NCBI GenBank assembly: GCA_021396245.1
Contig: WNYE01000020.1
Span: 372,001 to 436,000, forward strand
Reading direction: 5' to 3'
DNA length: 64,000 nucleotides
Source of the DNA: Sporothrix humicola
Lineage: Eukaryota; Ascomycota; Sordariomycetes; Ophiostomatales; Ophiostomataceae
Shown here: positions 10,501 to 23,509 of the stretch, piece by piece
How positions within the stretch are numbered: the stretch's first letter is position 1
How the letters are laid out: the number at the start of each line of letters is the position of its first letter
The notes under the pieces: generated by a model
Told to the model about the DNA's origin: nothing
What the model saw: only the letters and a program-made list of their open reading frames with translations
Databases searched by the model: none
Made by a program: the position numbers and the translations under genes

Positions 10501-13500
10501 TGAAGCAGAGAGTGCGACAGGCCCGACAGGCCAATATTGCTGAGCGCCGAAACCAAGGCTTGGCCATCTTTTGCGGCACTGGCATCATGGCGGCGAAGGT
10601 GGCTGTCGTATTGTGCGCCACGGAAAGCTAGAGTCTTGTTGCCGTCCTTTTCGTACTCGAGACGGGCCAAAACACTGGAAAGACTGGGGCTTTGGGGCAG
10701 GCCGTAGTATGCGTCCGGGTCGTCAATGTTCTCGTAAATGTCGAGAAGGAGATCCGTATGCTCAACAGACTCGAGATCTTTGACATTGACCACGCCCGAA
10801 GACCGCCGCGAGGGCTTAGCGACTTCGGTCAAGGCGAGCTCGGCAAAAAGCAGCGCGATCTTGAACATGCCACATCGAGAGGCTGCTTCTGCCGCCACAG
10901 ACAGGTCCACGTCCAGCCATTTGTGCCGTTCGGCAATGGAGTGTTCGTTAGGCAATGCCTGGGTTCTCAAGTACACAATCGTGTTGATGAGAAGCTTGAC
11001 ATTTTCCTGTGCGCTGGGCGTGGTGCAGGCAAGCCAAGCCTTGGCAGCTTCCGACAGATTGCGCTTGACCGTCTGCTGCTTCTCGAGCTGGAATAGAAGG
11101 ACCAGATGGACGATAAAGGGGAATACTTGCTCGGCAAATCCTTTGGCGTTTGTCAGAATCGGTGGAAGCACGCGGAGAACGACGTCGTCTGGGATGCAAT
11201 GAACCAGGTATACGGCCAAATCTTGTGCCCAGTTGGCGTGCTCAATGTTGCTCAACTTAAATGCATCCAAAGCGGCACCCGCCGGAGCAGAAAGGCTCTC
11301 GTCAAAGTCAGAGGGCGGCGTCCGGTACGTTCCCCATGACGAAGAAATCAAAAGCGATTCCGAAAGGCTGTCTTGGCAAGCAAGCTGCAGTGTACTGTCT
11401 CCCAAAACGGCTGCCCTCGAAACGACGGTACGCAGCGCCGACTCGGCAAAGCCTGCCGTCGCCGATTCCGCGCTCATGGTGAGCGTCTCAATGAGACGGA
11501 GGAGGCCTTGCTCGGAGCTCGTGTTGGACGCGGCGCCTCCTTGATATTGGTCGAGACGGCATTCTCGCAAAAGGTCTTCGTGGATGGTGCCCGATGCAGC
11601 AAATGACCGGCCGACAACTCGACCGGCCCAGATAAGATACTCTTTGCTCAGGGCAGTTGCACCACAACTCTTCCAGACAACAGAGCCGTGTTCCTGGGCG
11701 TCTTGGTCGGTCTCGATAATGTCCGCACGGATAGACGCAGGAACGTGGAAGTCGCTGCACAGCATGCCCAAAACCAAGTCGCGAGACGAGTCGTTGAGCA
11801 GACGGGCCTCTTGCTCGCCGTCTTTGAAAATCTCAAGCAAAAGCGTGCTCTCTGGCGTGCCCCTTTCGGCGTTTCCAGAAGCGCGGATCTGTGTGGCGGA
11901 CTGCGTGATGGACTTGAATGCCGTGCGTTGAGTATCGCTCTTAAAGGCAGGCGAGTCGTAGTCGCGCAGGTGCTTTGCGAACCAACCGTGGAAGTGCTGC
12001 GCCTTGCTCATGGTGGCCTTGAATTGGCTCTCTTGCGTTGTGCTTGCTTGACTAGACTCAAGGAACATTCGCAGAGAGGCCAGCATGGACAAGGCATAGC
12101 CGGCGTAGAAAGAGGGATATTGGGTGAGGTGACCCGTACCCCGCGTAATGAGATACTTTGTGATACCGAGAGCGTCGTCGGCGCATTCTGCGTCCTGGAC
12201 ATATGGACGGACTGAATGCAGAAGCATCTCCAGCGGGTACGAGCTGGTCGCCTGCTCGCCGGCAAGACATATGATGATGCGTACCTTTCGGATAACCGAA
12301 CAAGCGTGCAGCGAACCAAGTGCTGGTCGGGTGGTATTGAACAGTTTCCGTGCCACCGAGACGACGAGAGCCGGGCTCCACAGAGTACTCATATCATATT
12401 CTGTGCGGCTGCATATGTACGCCAGCTCTCGCGTTAGGAACTTGGCCTTGAACATGGGCTGTTGGTTGGGAGGCAGGATCACAGGCGAGTGGTTGAAGCC
12501 CTTGATTTCGGCCATAATCTCGGCCGCATACTGAAAAGCCGGGTCCTTGCCAAAGTACTTCTCAATGGGGTCTTCTTGGTCGATAATGTCAAAGAGAATA
12601 GAGATAATATCCGCCAGGTGGTAGTAAATGGCCTCCACAAAACGGTCGCGGCCCATCACTTTACGAATGCGGCTCTCCGAGGTCGTCTGTGTCTTGTCTT
12701 TGGTCATGGCAACATCGTGGGCCACACTGTAGGCCATCACCTTGGCGAATGTCTGCTGTAAGAGGTCGGCATTGCTTAGATTGAGCCTTTCTGCAATAGC
12801 AAACGCTTCTTTCTCTTGTCCCCGCATCATCATAAGTGCCGTTGCTTCGGTCTTTGCCTGCGCAATGAGGTCATCGAGGCTGCTAAAGCCAAAGATATCG
12901 TATGGAATATCGTTAATCGAGTCTCGCTCCAGCCAAGTATAGAGGAGTTGTGGGGCAAACAGTTTGAAGAGGTCTTGAGGCGAATCCAGTGAGAGCGCTG
13001 TCGCAACCTTGGCGAGGCAGCGGGTAGCAAATTCGGAGCATTGCTTCAGCCGACCAGGTGTCTCGAAAATGTGGTAGATGCAGCGACGGAGGAGCGTTGG
13101 CCAGGAGCGTGCCAGCTCGGATAGGGCCAAGAGACGGAACGATATGCCCTCGGGCCAATTTGGGTCGGATGGGAGGTTTTCGAGAATGTCGACAAAGAGG
13201 TCGTCGTGCACCTTGAGGACATAGAGAGCAAAGATCTTGGGGAGGTTCATGCCAACAAAATACTTGACCGGAATGGCGCTGGTCTGCAACATAGACAGCA
13301 GCGTGGAACGGCAAGAGGGCATGCCAAGATCGCTTCCGTAGGAGGAGTTAACTTCAAGCAGGCGGTAAAGAAGCTTGGCAAGAGAGATCTGGGCGGTGTT
13401 CGACAGCGAGTTCTTTGGCAGAGATTGCTTCACCAGATATGCATACAAGTCGCCGATTCTTGCAGACACATCGAGCTTTTCGTCGGGCCAGACAGAAACA

Positions 13501-16500
13501 AACCCTTGCATAACGTCCATACAAGTAGTCAGTGCAATCTCGCAGCAGGAGTACTCTCCCTGGCTGATAATGTCGCCCATCACCTCGACGACCTTGACGG
13601 CATCTTCAGGGACGACAACCAAGTCTGAGCCAAACAAGTCACGGATAAAGTCACTGCACAACAAGAGATCCTCGTTCGAAAGTGCCAAGAACTGGTCGAG
13701 GAAGCCCCCGGGAAGCACGCTGACGTTGTTTGAATTCTCGTTGACGGAGGACAGGAGATGCAGGCGCTGGGTGATGTTGATATAGAAAGACGAAGAGCTG
13801 GTCGACAGGGACGAGTTCTGTCGCGGAAGCGCCATGGTCTTGGCAGTGACACTGCCCTGGCTAATGGCAGAGTCAAAGCCGTCGTCGATGTCCATGTATC
13901 CATTGTTGGAGAGCGAGGACTGCTTAGCGTTCTCTTCGTCGACGGCTTGTGACAGTCGGGCAATGAGTTTCAGCAATGCTGGGTTCTCCTTTGCGAACCG
14001 TTCGGTCTCGGCGGCCGAGATTTGTGGCAGATGCGGGTATAAAGACGACAGCCAGACCTCAAAGAATGCCTGGTTCTGCTCGGCATCGTGCAACGCCTTG
14101 AAAGTTGAGTCGACTAGATTGAGCAAGCCCGGCTCCAAGTCTCTCGCAAAACTCGAGTTGACCGTGCTGAGCTGTGGAATCAGCGCGGCGCAGACGACAC
14201 AGAAGACGGCCAAGCTCTGCATCCGCTGGGACGATATTTGAGACACATTCTCGCCACCCTTCCGGATCCATGCCTCGGCCATCTGAACAAACTCGTCCAT
14301 ATTCGGCTGTAGGAGCTCTAGAACAGCCTTTCTAGCCGTGTTGGAGCTGGCGGGATCGCGGAACTGGGTCGTTGTTGTGGAGGCTGACGAGTACTGGCAG
14401 GTGGCATGTTTGGTACGTTTAAATGGGTTGGACGGGAGCAGCAAGAGGTACCGCATCATGTCTTCGCTTCCCTCGTGGTCTTTCCAGGTCTGTTTGATCG
14501 AGCCGCCGAAAATTTCGACGGGCCGCTTCAATTCCGGGATTAGAGAGCCATTGCAAACACTGATGAGGTTGATAATATCGTAGGACGGTGCGAGGGCAGA
14601 ATACACAGACGCAAATCCGTGCTCGACTGAATTGTTAGATAATCTGGTGGACAGTGTAAATATAGTGGTTCCATCGTGGGCAACTTACCTGGCTTCCATC
14701 GCGAGAACAGCCATCGGATAATGTGGTTCGACGTCGTCTCGCTGGCACTGGGGAGTGTCGTATTGCGGACGTGGAATAGATGCAGCATCAACACCAGTGA
14801 CGAGTCAACAAGGAGCGCCGGTCCACTAACCTCGGCAGCTGTAACCAAATTGTTGACGTCGTCGCCGATCGTGTGGTATGGGATCAGTTCTATCTCCAGC
14901 ATCGTATGAAGCAGGGCGCATGCCGCACGGCAAGTCGCTGGAAGACTGACCGAGCGGACGGCAATCTGCCAGATCTGGCTCCAGAGACCAGCCATTGCAG
15001 CATCTTTTGCACGAGGCTGGTATGCACAGCTAGCACAGGCAATCATAGCCCAGGAGCAGACAATCGCCTGCTTGTCACTGATATATTGGCCGAGACGTTG
15101 AAGGATATCAGACAAGTCGTCTGTTGCCACTTCGGTCATCTGAAGGTAAAATGGAAGAACCTGGAGTGCGGCTAATTTTGTGCCAGGGTCTGGAGAGGAA
15201 AGATGGCTCCGGATGCGGCTCGGCGGCTCACCCACGCGTCTCCGTTTACGAGGTTGGTCGTCCCCGCCGTCATCGCCGTGGTCGGTCGTCTGTCTTGCAT
15301 ATCTCGCATAGATCGCCTCCAGAAGAGCAATCACCTCCACGACAGCCCATCGGCGCTCGGCCGCCACATCGTGAGTGCCTAACCCAAAAATTCGTGCATC
15401 AAAGCAACTTGTCGGCGTGTAAGAGAGGGATATATCAATGACCTGTAATCGCGTCCGGTCGTCGCGCTTCGAGTATTCCATCCAGAGGTTGTCCAGGAGG
15501 TCTTTGACATGATCGAGAATGTCGCCGGTTGGCGACTGTATAGCAAGGGCTTCAATATGCAGCTGCAATGTGAAAACAGTCCTCAAAATCTCCTCGCGTA
15601 GGGAGTTGACAGACTCGCTCTGGCTGGCCGATGATCGTGGATGCCACCAGTGGCCCAACAGCGGCATAGTCTCGCGCACAATACCTTGCACCAAAGCGAC
15701 GTCGTCGCCCTGTAGCTGCTGGACAATGCACCGAATCGATGCGCAGGCCATCTGCTGCAGTGTTCCCACGCCGAGCTGCCGCATTTGCAGAACGCGAAGG
15801 GCTGCGTTGGAGAGCTGAGAAGCCTTGGACTTGATTGGTGCATTCGAGGCGCTGACGAGGTAAAACATGCCCTGGACGAGTGTCTCGAGAATCTTACTAG
15901 ACATCTGAGACGAGCCTCGCGCCTTGGACAATGTCCCAGGACGGCCCTGCCCGAGAGAGAGTGAAAGGGTTCCTGGTGTTGGCGAGGCACGAGATGGTGT
16001 GCCATATCCCAGGGCATCTCGATCAGGCACCTCGGCAAACCGCTCGATGGCGTCCACAAAGAAATCTGCACACGAGAACCACCCCTCTCCATCGATTGCA
16101 CCGAGCTGCTCAACATTGGCTGGGTGGCTCAGCAACGACACCAATGCCTTGGTGTAGTCCTGAAGGATGGGCTCAATAAACCCATGATCACGACCAGGAA
16201 GCGTTTGGGTGATATGGTCCACAATGGCCCGGGCAATCTTTCGCTTGAGGCCGGCGGCGCCATAGTTGACGGCAAGTCGCAGGGCCTCGGCACTTGCCAC
16301 AAGCCGCGACTCGGCCGTGCTCTTGGTCGTCCGCTTGTTGCTCAGATAGCTCTTCTTTTCAGAGAGAGAACACTGGAACAATGCCTCAACAAGGCTGTGA
16401 TAAGCCTTTGCATCAAGAGGTAGTCTGGAGGTTAGCAAGGCTTCTGAGTATGAGAAAAATAAAACATGTACATACTGAGTCGAGCCCTGGAGCTTTCTTG

Positions 16501-16747
16501 TGAACAAAGAAATCAAATCTGGAATTGTTAGGTATGGCAATGAGCTTTTACTGTAAAAAGATATAAAAACTCACCCTGCAATGCTTTTGATCGCTCTGCA
16601 GAGTTTCCCCCAACAATTGAAACTGTAGAAATGTGTTAGCTGTAGATTTATGTCATCAAATATGAAAGGTAAAAAAACACGCCGGATCTCACTTCGGATG
16701 CTCTCAGCATCATCGCTCACGGGAGCTTTAGATCGCGACGGCGCCAT
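7514..16747 (-). CDS. tel1: Tel1/ATM serine-threonine protein kinase
   Basis: Tel1 (ATM) is a nuclear PI3K-like protein kinase recruited by Mre11-Rad50-Nbs1 to double-strand breaks and telomeres. I rebuilt seven exons: 16747-16693, 16622-16575, 16518-16476, 16424-14689, 14626-10129, 10069-7617 and 7533-7514, giving 2950 aa, a normal length for a fungal Tel1. The first three short exons assemble the N-terminal TAN motif (SAERSKALQDLISLF). Long HEAT/FAT regions follow, then the kinase domain with LVKGGNDDLRQD, the catalytic loop GLGDRHGHN (Asp about 2766) and HIDLG (Asp about 2785). The activation segment PFRLTRDIVDGMGITG is characteristic of ATM rather than ATR. The 20-nt last exon completes the FATC terminus as LYSGWAAYA. 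The 51-nt intron 16475-16425 is in frame, so retention would not break the protein. The gene is head-to-head with nup192. Confidence 0.95.
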
Positions 16748-17678
16748 TGTGCCGCGCCGCCGGGAGATAGGGCGAAAACAAAACAATATTCAACTAGCTG
16801 GAAAATTGTATCGAATTCATATCCCGTGTCCAAGAGACAGGTGCCGGGGGCTTCACTGTCTGTCGTTGAGTCCAGTCACACGATTTGTTCCCTTTTTCAA
16901 AGGTGCAGAGCTGTAGCTGTAGGTCAGGGTCGTTTCAGGGGCAAGTTGACTTGTATTAGTGCCCGCAACAGTAAGACAAATAATGGTCGCTATGTGGAAT
17001 GGGCGCTCGCACTGGAAAATGCTGTCGAAAACGAAAAATGAAGTCAAAAAAGATGTATATACAAGAGCAAAACAGAAGCTTCAGCTGGCGATGCGGCGAA
17101 AACGAGCATGAAGATGTAATGGTGCAGGTGCCAGTGGGTGAAGCCCCATCGCGCCTGCCCCCGTTGCCTGGCTGGAGCGCGTTAGTCGGGTCGTTCCTGC
17201 CTGTGCCTTGCAAACAAAACAGGCACGGCGGCAGAACACTTCACCGCCCTGTAACCGGCAGCTGCGATTGGCTCCCGAAGGCAGGAACGTCCCCACCAAG
17301 GGAGCTTTGGGGCGGGAGAAGCTGCCTCTAAAAAAAACGGCCAACGACACTAACAAGGAGAGCTACGCGCGATCCTCACCACAAAAAAACGAACCTCACA
17401 TATTCACCACGCCCAGCCTCCCCTTGCGCCGAGGATTTCGAGACCGCACCCCGCGCAACCACGTCTCAACCGCCGACTCCGCGCGTCATTACGGCATTGA
17501 ACACGAGCAGCGTCCATCTAACACGCCTATTCACACAAAAATACAACATTTCACCTTACGATCTCAGTATCTCGACCTGACCTCAAATTTACAATCTCGA
17601 ACCTCGACCTTTTCGGGACCATTATGGTCGCGTCTGCGTCCACGCCCTCGCCCCTGAGTTGCCCTTGAGTTACCCGCG
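16748..17678. promoter_or_regulatory. Shared divergent promoter, tel1 / nup192
   Basis: Both genes start from this 931-bp interval in opposite directions. It holds a GC-richer middle (about 17140-17290) flanked by AT-rich leader sequence, and a run of short A tracts near 17330-17390. No gene is seen inside; the shared promoter role is inferred from the layout. Confidence 0.6.
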
Positions 17679-20600
17679 ATGGCCGACGTCAGCAAACTGG
17701 AGGGTCTGCAGGCCCTGCACCGCGAGCTGGTGGCCATTTCGGAGCACAGATACGATGGCCTCGAAGCCTTGGACGCGGGTCTGCAAGACCACGCCGAGCA
17801 GTTCAAAAACCTGATCGACAAGAAGCCACGCAGCGCCGAGAGCCGCAAGGCCGTCGAGTCAGGCAAAATAAAAATCGGCGACGAAGAGTACAGCATCAAC
17901 CGCGAGTTCCAGGAATACGCTTTGCAGCTCGCCGACGAGCTCGACCTCGACGAGATTGAAACTGCCGGCATTCTTCTCGACGCCGAAGACGACCTGGTCA
18001 CCCTTGGCCGCCCCCTGCTCGCTTGCGGCCTCATCCGCTTCCACCAGCAGCGCAAGTTCCTGCTGGACTGTGCACGGCTGTGCATTCGCCTCGCCGACGA
18101 CCAAGACCTGGAGCCAGCATTGCAGACGGTTTTGGCCGACTATGTTTCCGAAAATATTTTTAGAGTGCCTGGCCCGGGCCAGCCCAAGGGCACCTACGAG
18201 AGCAGGATCATCCCGCGGTGTATGGCCGCCATGCAGGGCATCCGCACGTGGCTGCAGCGGCTCAGTGACCGCGCGACGGCCGCTTCTGTCTTGCAAGAAT
18301 CGCCATCGCCCGAGGTCAAGGAGATGTTTGACTTTTCGCGACTTAGCCTGGTGCAGCAGCACGAGGGTGTGGCTATGATCCTGTACGGCGCAGCCGAGAA
18401 GCGGCATGTCGAGGTCAAGGATTTTAAGGACTTCCTCTCGTTTCTGCAGCGCTGGGACCGCTACGACACGCTTCTCGTGCACCTCTTCCCGACTCTCGCC
18501 CTCTATATCCGCCTCTTCGGATCGCCCGACGGTGTCAGCGACCTGAACCAGGCACGACAGCTCAACACGGTCGTCAGCAAGCGTGAGGACGACGGCGTCT
18601 GGCAGATCCCGTCACTGCGGGCCGCCATTATCGCCTGGTGGATCGCAGAGTACAGCGGATGGTACATGGACGACCTGGATATCCCCCTCGACAACATCGA
18701 CATTGACAAGGAGGACAACGAGCGGTCGGAGGCCTTCTCCGAGTGCCTTAAGGAGGGCGCGCTCGACTTTATTCTCTCCGTGTCGTCAGACGTCGAGGTG
18801 CGCGATTGGCAAGATCCTACACCGAGCGGCGTGCAGCTGTGGATTCAGCGCAGCTGCCCGCCACTAGCCGCCGACTCGGTGCCCTTTTCAGACTTTTTCC
18901 GCATATGCGTGCTCGAGCAGCTTGAGAACTTTGTCGACGCCTTCATCTCGAACCTGCCGGACGTCATTCGCCAGCTGCGTGTCGACGAAGACGAGCAGCG
19001 CCAGCTCAGCCAGACGCACGAACAGAGTCTCGAGCTCGAGCGTTTCCTGCTCATCATCTCACACGCCTACGAGGGCCGTCCAGACGCCGGCGAAGCTTTC
19101 TGGGCTGACCCCGAGAGCAACCTGGCCGGTTTCATGCAGTGGGCCAGCCACCGCGCGTCAACACCGCTCGTCAGCGCTTTTTGCGAGATGCTGCGGTCTA
19201 TCTCGAGCAACGAAACGTCCGCTAACTCCGCCCACAACTTCCTCCTCGACGAGATTAACAGCACCACGAGCACCGGCCGGATACGTAGGTCGCAGGCCCT
19301 GACGTGGATGCAGATCATCAAAGAGCTCGAGTTCTTTACAAACCGCATCCGTGCGCACACAAACCCCGTCCCGGCCCTGACCTACCGGAACGGCAAGCCA
19401 AACGACGACCAGGAAGAGGCCGAGCCCGAGTCGGCAATCATGCTGCAGTGCTACCTGCGCCTTATTGCGCGGATAGCCACGTACAGCGCTGAAGCACGCT
19501 CGTGGCTGCTCCGTAACAAGGAGTTCTCACTAACGAGCACCCTCTTCCAGCTGGCCAGCCTTCCGATCCCTGGGCCGCTGCGGGCCTGCATCTTCACCGC
19601 TCTGCGTGCCTTGCTGTGCGAGAAGACGCTCGAGGTCAGCTACATCATGTGGAACTGCCTCGACGACTACATGACAGGCTCTTATGCGGCGTCTGAAAAC
19701 ATGTCATTGGCCGCCACAAACCCCTCGACGTACATGGAGGGCCTCTTTGGCGAGATTGGCCAGGGATTTGAGCAGCCATATGGCTATGTGCAGTTCCTCT
19801 TGGCGCTCATCGTGCCGTCTGACGACCAGTCCGGCCTCAACGACGCCCTACCCTTCCCCGAAACGATTGGCGGTGCCACGCGCATGCCCGGTATCGAGCC
19901 CTACGTCGACTTTGCGCTCGAAACGGTCCTTGGCAAGCTCTCCAAGGACAGCAGCCACAAACAGCAGCAGCATACGCTGCGCCTCAGTGCGCTCGACTTT
20001 GCGTTTACCTGCCTGGATACCTTCAATGAGGACCTGCTTCTGATTGCAAACGAGACTTCCATCCCTGTGGACCACATTATCGCCACCACGGACCTCTCAA
20101 CCTATGTTAAAATGCACCCTTTTGCCCGCGCCATGGAGTGGATTTACAACCACAACGTTGTCGAAGCCATATTCAGTGCCATCCACGAAGAGCCTGCAGA
20201 GATTGGCAACGCAGCACCCGACTCTCCACTGATTCTGGGCGTTATCCGTGCTGTCGATCTCATCTCCAAGATTTTGGACCTGCAAGACACCTACCTCGAC
20301 CTCGTCCGCCAGACCATCCGCCTCAAGGTTGGCGAGCGCCGGAAACCCGCTCCTGCAACGTACAGCTTCTTCGAAGAGGCCATTGCGAACCACCTCGACC
20401 TGATTGTTGACCTGGGCAACTGCTGCGGTCTGGGCCACCCGTCGCTAACTCTGGCGTGCCTCAAGCTGCTCGAGAAGATCTCCGTGTCACCCAAGGTCAT
20501 TTCAGCGTGGAATCCCGGCCCGGGACGCCACGCTCACCGCAACAAGGCCATCGTGGCGCTGGAAAAGGACGAAGAGGCCGACGTCATCTCAGGCGTGTTC

Positions 20601-22798
20601 ATCTCGGAGATGATCACGCCGCTGGATGTCGGCCTCGAAGCCGAGTCGCCCAACTACAGCATCAAGACGTACATTCTTGACTTCTTGTACTCGTGCCTAG
20701 AAGCCTCACCAGACCGGCCGACCATTGCGCATCTGCTGCTGGGCTTCAAGTGCGGCGTCGACAGCCTGAGTGTCGAGTCGGGCGGCGCCTTTGACACCCG
20801 CACGTCGCTCTTCCACAACCTCCTGCGTGTTCTGCTCGAGGCGCCCTTTGGCGACGACATGGGCATGCGCCACTGGCTGATTCTGCTCAAGCACAAGGTC
20901 ATGCGCATCTTCCAGGTCCTGTGGCGCTCGTCGCTGTCGTCGGCTATTGTCCTGGCCGATCTGCGCGAAAACGACGTTGCCTTCCACCTGCTCGTCCGCG
21001 AGGTTGTCCTGAACCAGGATATGCCTTGGGACGGCATCTCGTCCATGGCCCCCGAGTTTCCCACAACCCAAGCGTCCGTCGCCTTCATCGAGTTCTGGGC
21101 GCTGCGTGCCATGACCCTCGAGTACGTCGGCATCGAGCTCTGCAGCGTGTCGCAGAACCGTCTGCCAAGCCTTAAGAGGCGCTTGTTCGACGCGCTCGGC
21201 GGCAAGGTCGTCGACGACAACAACGAGCCCATGGACATCCCGACCGTCTTTGACCTGTACGACTTCTTGTCCAGCAACAGCGGCATCTCCCACTGGGACA
21301 TCCCGCCGCCACAGCTTAAGCGGCTGGGCGACATCGACCTGAGCGCCTCGATGAACGAAACATCCACGGGCGAGACGCTCTACAACCTCGACAAGGCACG
21401 GGAGATTGCCCTGCTGAAAGAGTCTGAGATCCTCCGGGTGTGCGGACTGGTCGACAAGGCATATGACGAGTTCCGCCACGAGCTGCACCTTGAAGAGGCA
21501 GTGCTTATGGAATACCTGGCCTTTTTGAACCGCCAAAAGCAGCTCGGCAACAACCTTCAGGTCGTCCTGCACGCCTGGGCCAAGCTGCTGCTTGTCATGT
21601 TCGAGGCCAACGAGTTTACCGGCGCAGCACAAGTCTCGTTCCTGCTCCAGGCCCTCCAGGCGATTCTGCCGGGCCTCGAGGCGTCTAGTGCCGACAACCC
21701 GGTGCAGGCGCTCGAGCTGGCCCGGTTGGCCGAGGTTCTCTTGTTCAAGCTCTACTCCGACAAGACTCTCTCCAACGGCAACGGACTTACGAGTGAGAAT
21801 GGCGATGACAAGGAGGGCCGCCAGATGAGCAGCCTGGTCAGCGACAAGCTGTTCCAGCTGTTCCAGATCTGCCTCTTTGCCACGTCGAAATGGGTCGGCA
21901 ATGCCGAGCTGCGCTCCGTCTACTGCAACATCTGCTACCGCTATGTCGCCGGCATCCTCGACAAGGACAACCGCGGCTTCCAACCTACCGGCTGGCAAAA
22001 AGCCAACAAGACGGTCAGCGTCTGCGGCGAGCGCGTCCTTAATGTGGTCTGCGACGACGCCTACAGCAGCGACTCGTCCACGTGCCAGACCTCGGCCCTC
22101 GTGCTGCTCGGCGCCCTCGTCCGTCTCGGTGAACATGAGCACGACACGCACGTTGTCGAGTCGCTGAACCGCCTCAACTTTATCGGCGTTCTCGTCGACT
22201 CGCTCAAGAGCGTGCTGCAAGACGGACTGGCCGTCATCCAGTCTGGCCGCGCCGACCAGCGCCTGGCCCTCGACGCCAAGCTGGCTCTCCTCCTACAGCT
22301 GTGCCAAACCCGCGAAGGCGCCAAATACACGCTGCACGCAAACCTCTTCCGCGCCATTGAGATTTCCAGCCTCTTCTCAGCCGACCCGGAGCTGCAGGTC
22401 GACCCTACCAACACGGCTGCCCTCACACAACACTACGGCCTGCTCGTCCAGGTGGCCCGCATTATCGGCGCCGCCGTCGTCAGCCGCGGCTCGCACAACA
22501 TCCTGCAGGGCCGGCGATTCTTGACTGATCATCGCATGCTCGTTATGCACGTGTTAAAACGGTCAGCAGGCATCGGCCCGGCCTCGTCACAAGCTCTAGA
22601 CGAGCGGGTAGAGGACCTCGCCGAGGCGTTTATGGTGCTCATCGTGGCAACGGATTTCCTTGATGTAAGTTTTGTGCCAGCCATAACAACCGGACATCAT
22701 TGTTTATATTGATCGTTGCTAACATATTTCTCTTCTAGTTTGAGGATGAGGCACCAGTACAGCCACAGAAGAACCCAACACGGATACTGTTTCACTAA
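17679..22798 (+). CDS. nup192: Nucleoporin Nup192 (Nup205 family)
   Basis: Nup192 is a large alpha-solenoid scaffold of the inner ring of the nuclear pore complex, where it binds Nic96, Nup53 and the Nsp1 channel complex. Two exons, 17679-22664 and 22739-22798, give 1681 aa, close to the usual fungal length of about 1700. The N-terminus (MADVSKLEGLQALHRELVA) and the GILLDAEDD...LGRPLL segment are typical of the family, and the rest is continuous helical repeat without low complexity. The last intron (donor GTAAGT at 22665) lies just before the stop. The 60-nt final exon encodes FEDEAPVQPQKNPTRILFH, whose PTRILF ending fits the family tail. The start chosen is the first ATG in frame and carries the family N-terminus. 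A 504-codon open frame on the opposite strand is a coding shadow. Confidence 0.93.
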
Positions 22799-23509
22799 AG
22801 CAAGATAAAAAGGAGAGGTTGCAAGAAGTGGAGGATGACACATAAGAGCGTTTGGTTGCTATTTTTCTGTTCCTTATGTTCATTATTCTAATCGGTTTTC
22901 CATGTTTATCATTTACTCTGCCCTTTTCAGTACATTTGGAAAGGCGGAAGCCAAGCGAGGGTGGATAAAATTGGCTGGGGTTTGCACATGTTTTGATATC
23001 TTGTTTTTTCTTGGTAGTTAAGATTTACATTTGTTTCAATTTTATTTAATTCTAGCATTTCAAGTCTTGACATGATTTTTTTTTAAAAAAAAAATCCTCG
23101 TTGAGAAAAAAAAGCCCTCAATAAAAATTTAATGAATATAAAAGAATCATCGTCATCAAACAAAATCATTCACGTCAAGTATTCGTGACGACAACACGGA
23201 TCCAGACAAACAACGTTCTCATAGTCAAACAACAGGGTATACCACAAACCATAGAGTAAAAGATACAACAGAATAAGAATAACTCAAACCCATACAATTA
23301 TTAGCGAGATTGCCGCCCAATCCAAAATCAACCCAGATAAAGATAATACACCCATTTCGCCGTGGCCATGCTATTAAACCCATTTCACCAGGAACAAACC
23401 CCAAAGAAAAGCAACGTCAAAGAACAGAAAAGCGACAGTATTTACAAAAGTAACAAAGACAGGGCCCGCATGCCTATGCCGGGCCCTTCAATATACCAGC
23501 AACAAAATG
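22799..23509. other. Convergent 3' region with A/T palindrome
   Basis: This is AT-rich sequence between the tails of nup192 (+) and the RING gene (-). At 23074-23096 nine T are followed directly by ten A, flanked by GA and TC. The result is a near-perfect inverted repeat that could serve 3'-end formation on both strands. No gene is seen. Confidence 0.5.

Noticed and set aside
20706..22220. 504-codon minus-strand frame inside nup192
   Set aside because: Its codons are the complement of the conserved Nup192 frame, and openness follows from codon bias; no domain was seen.
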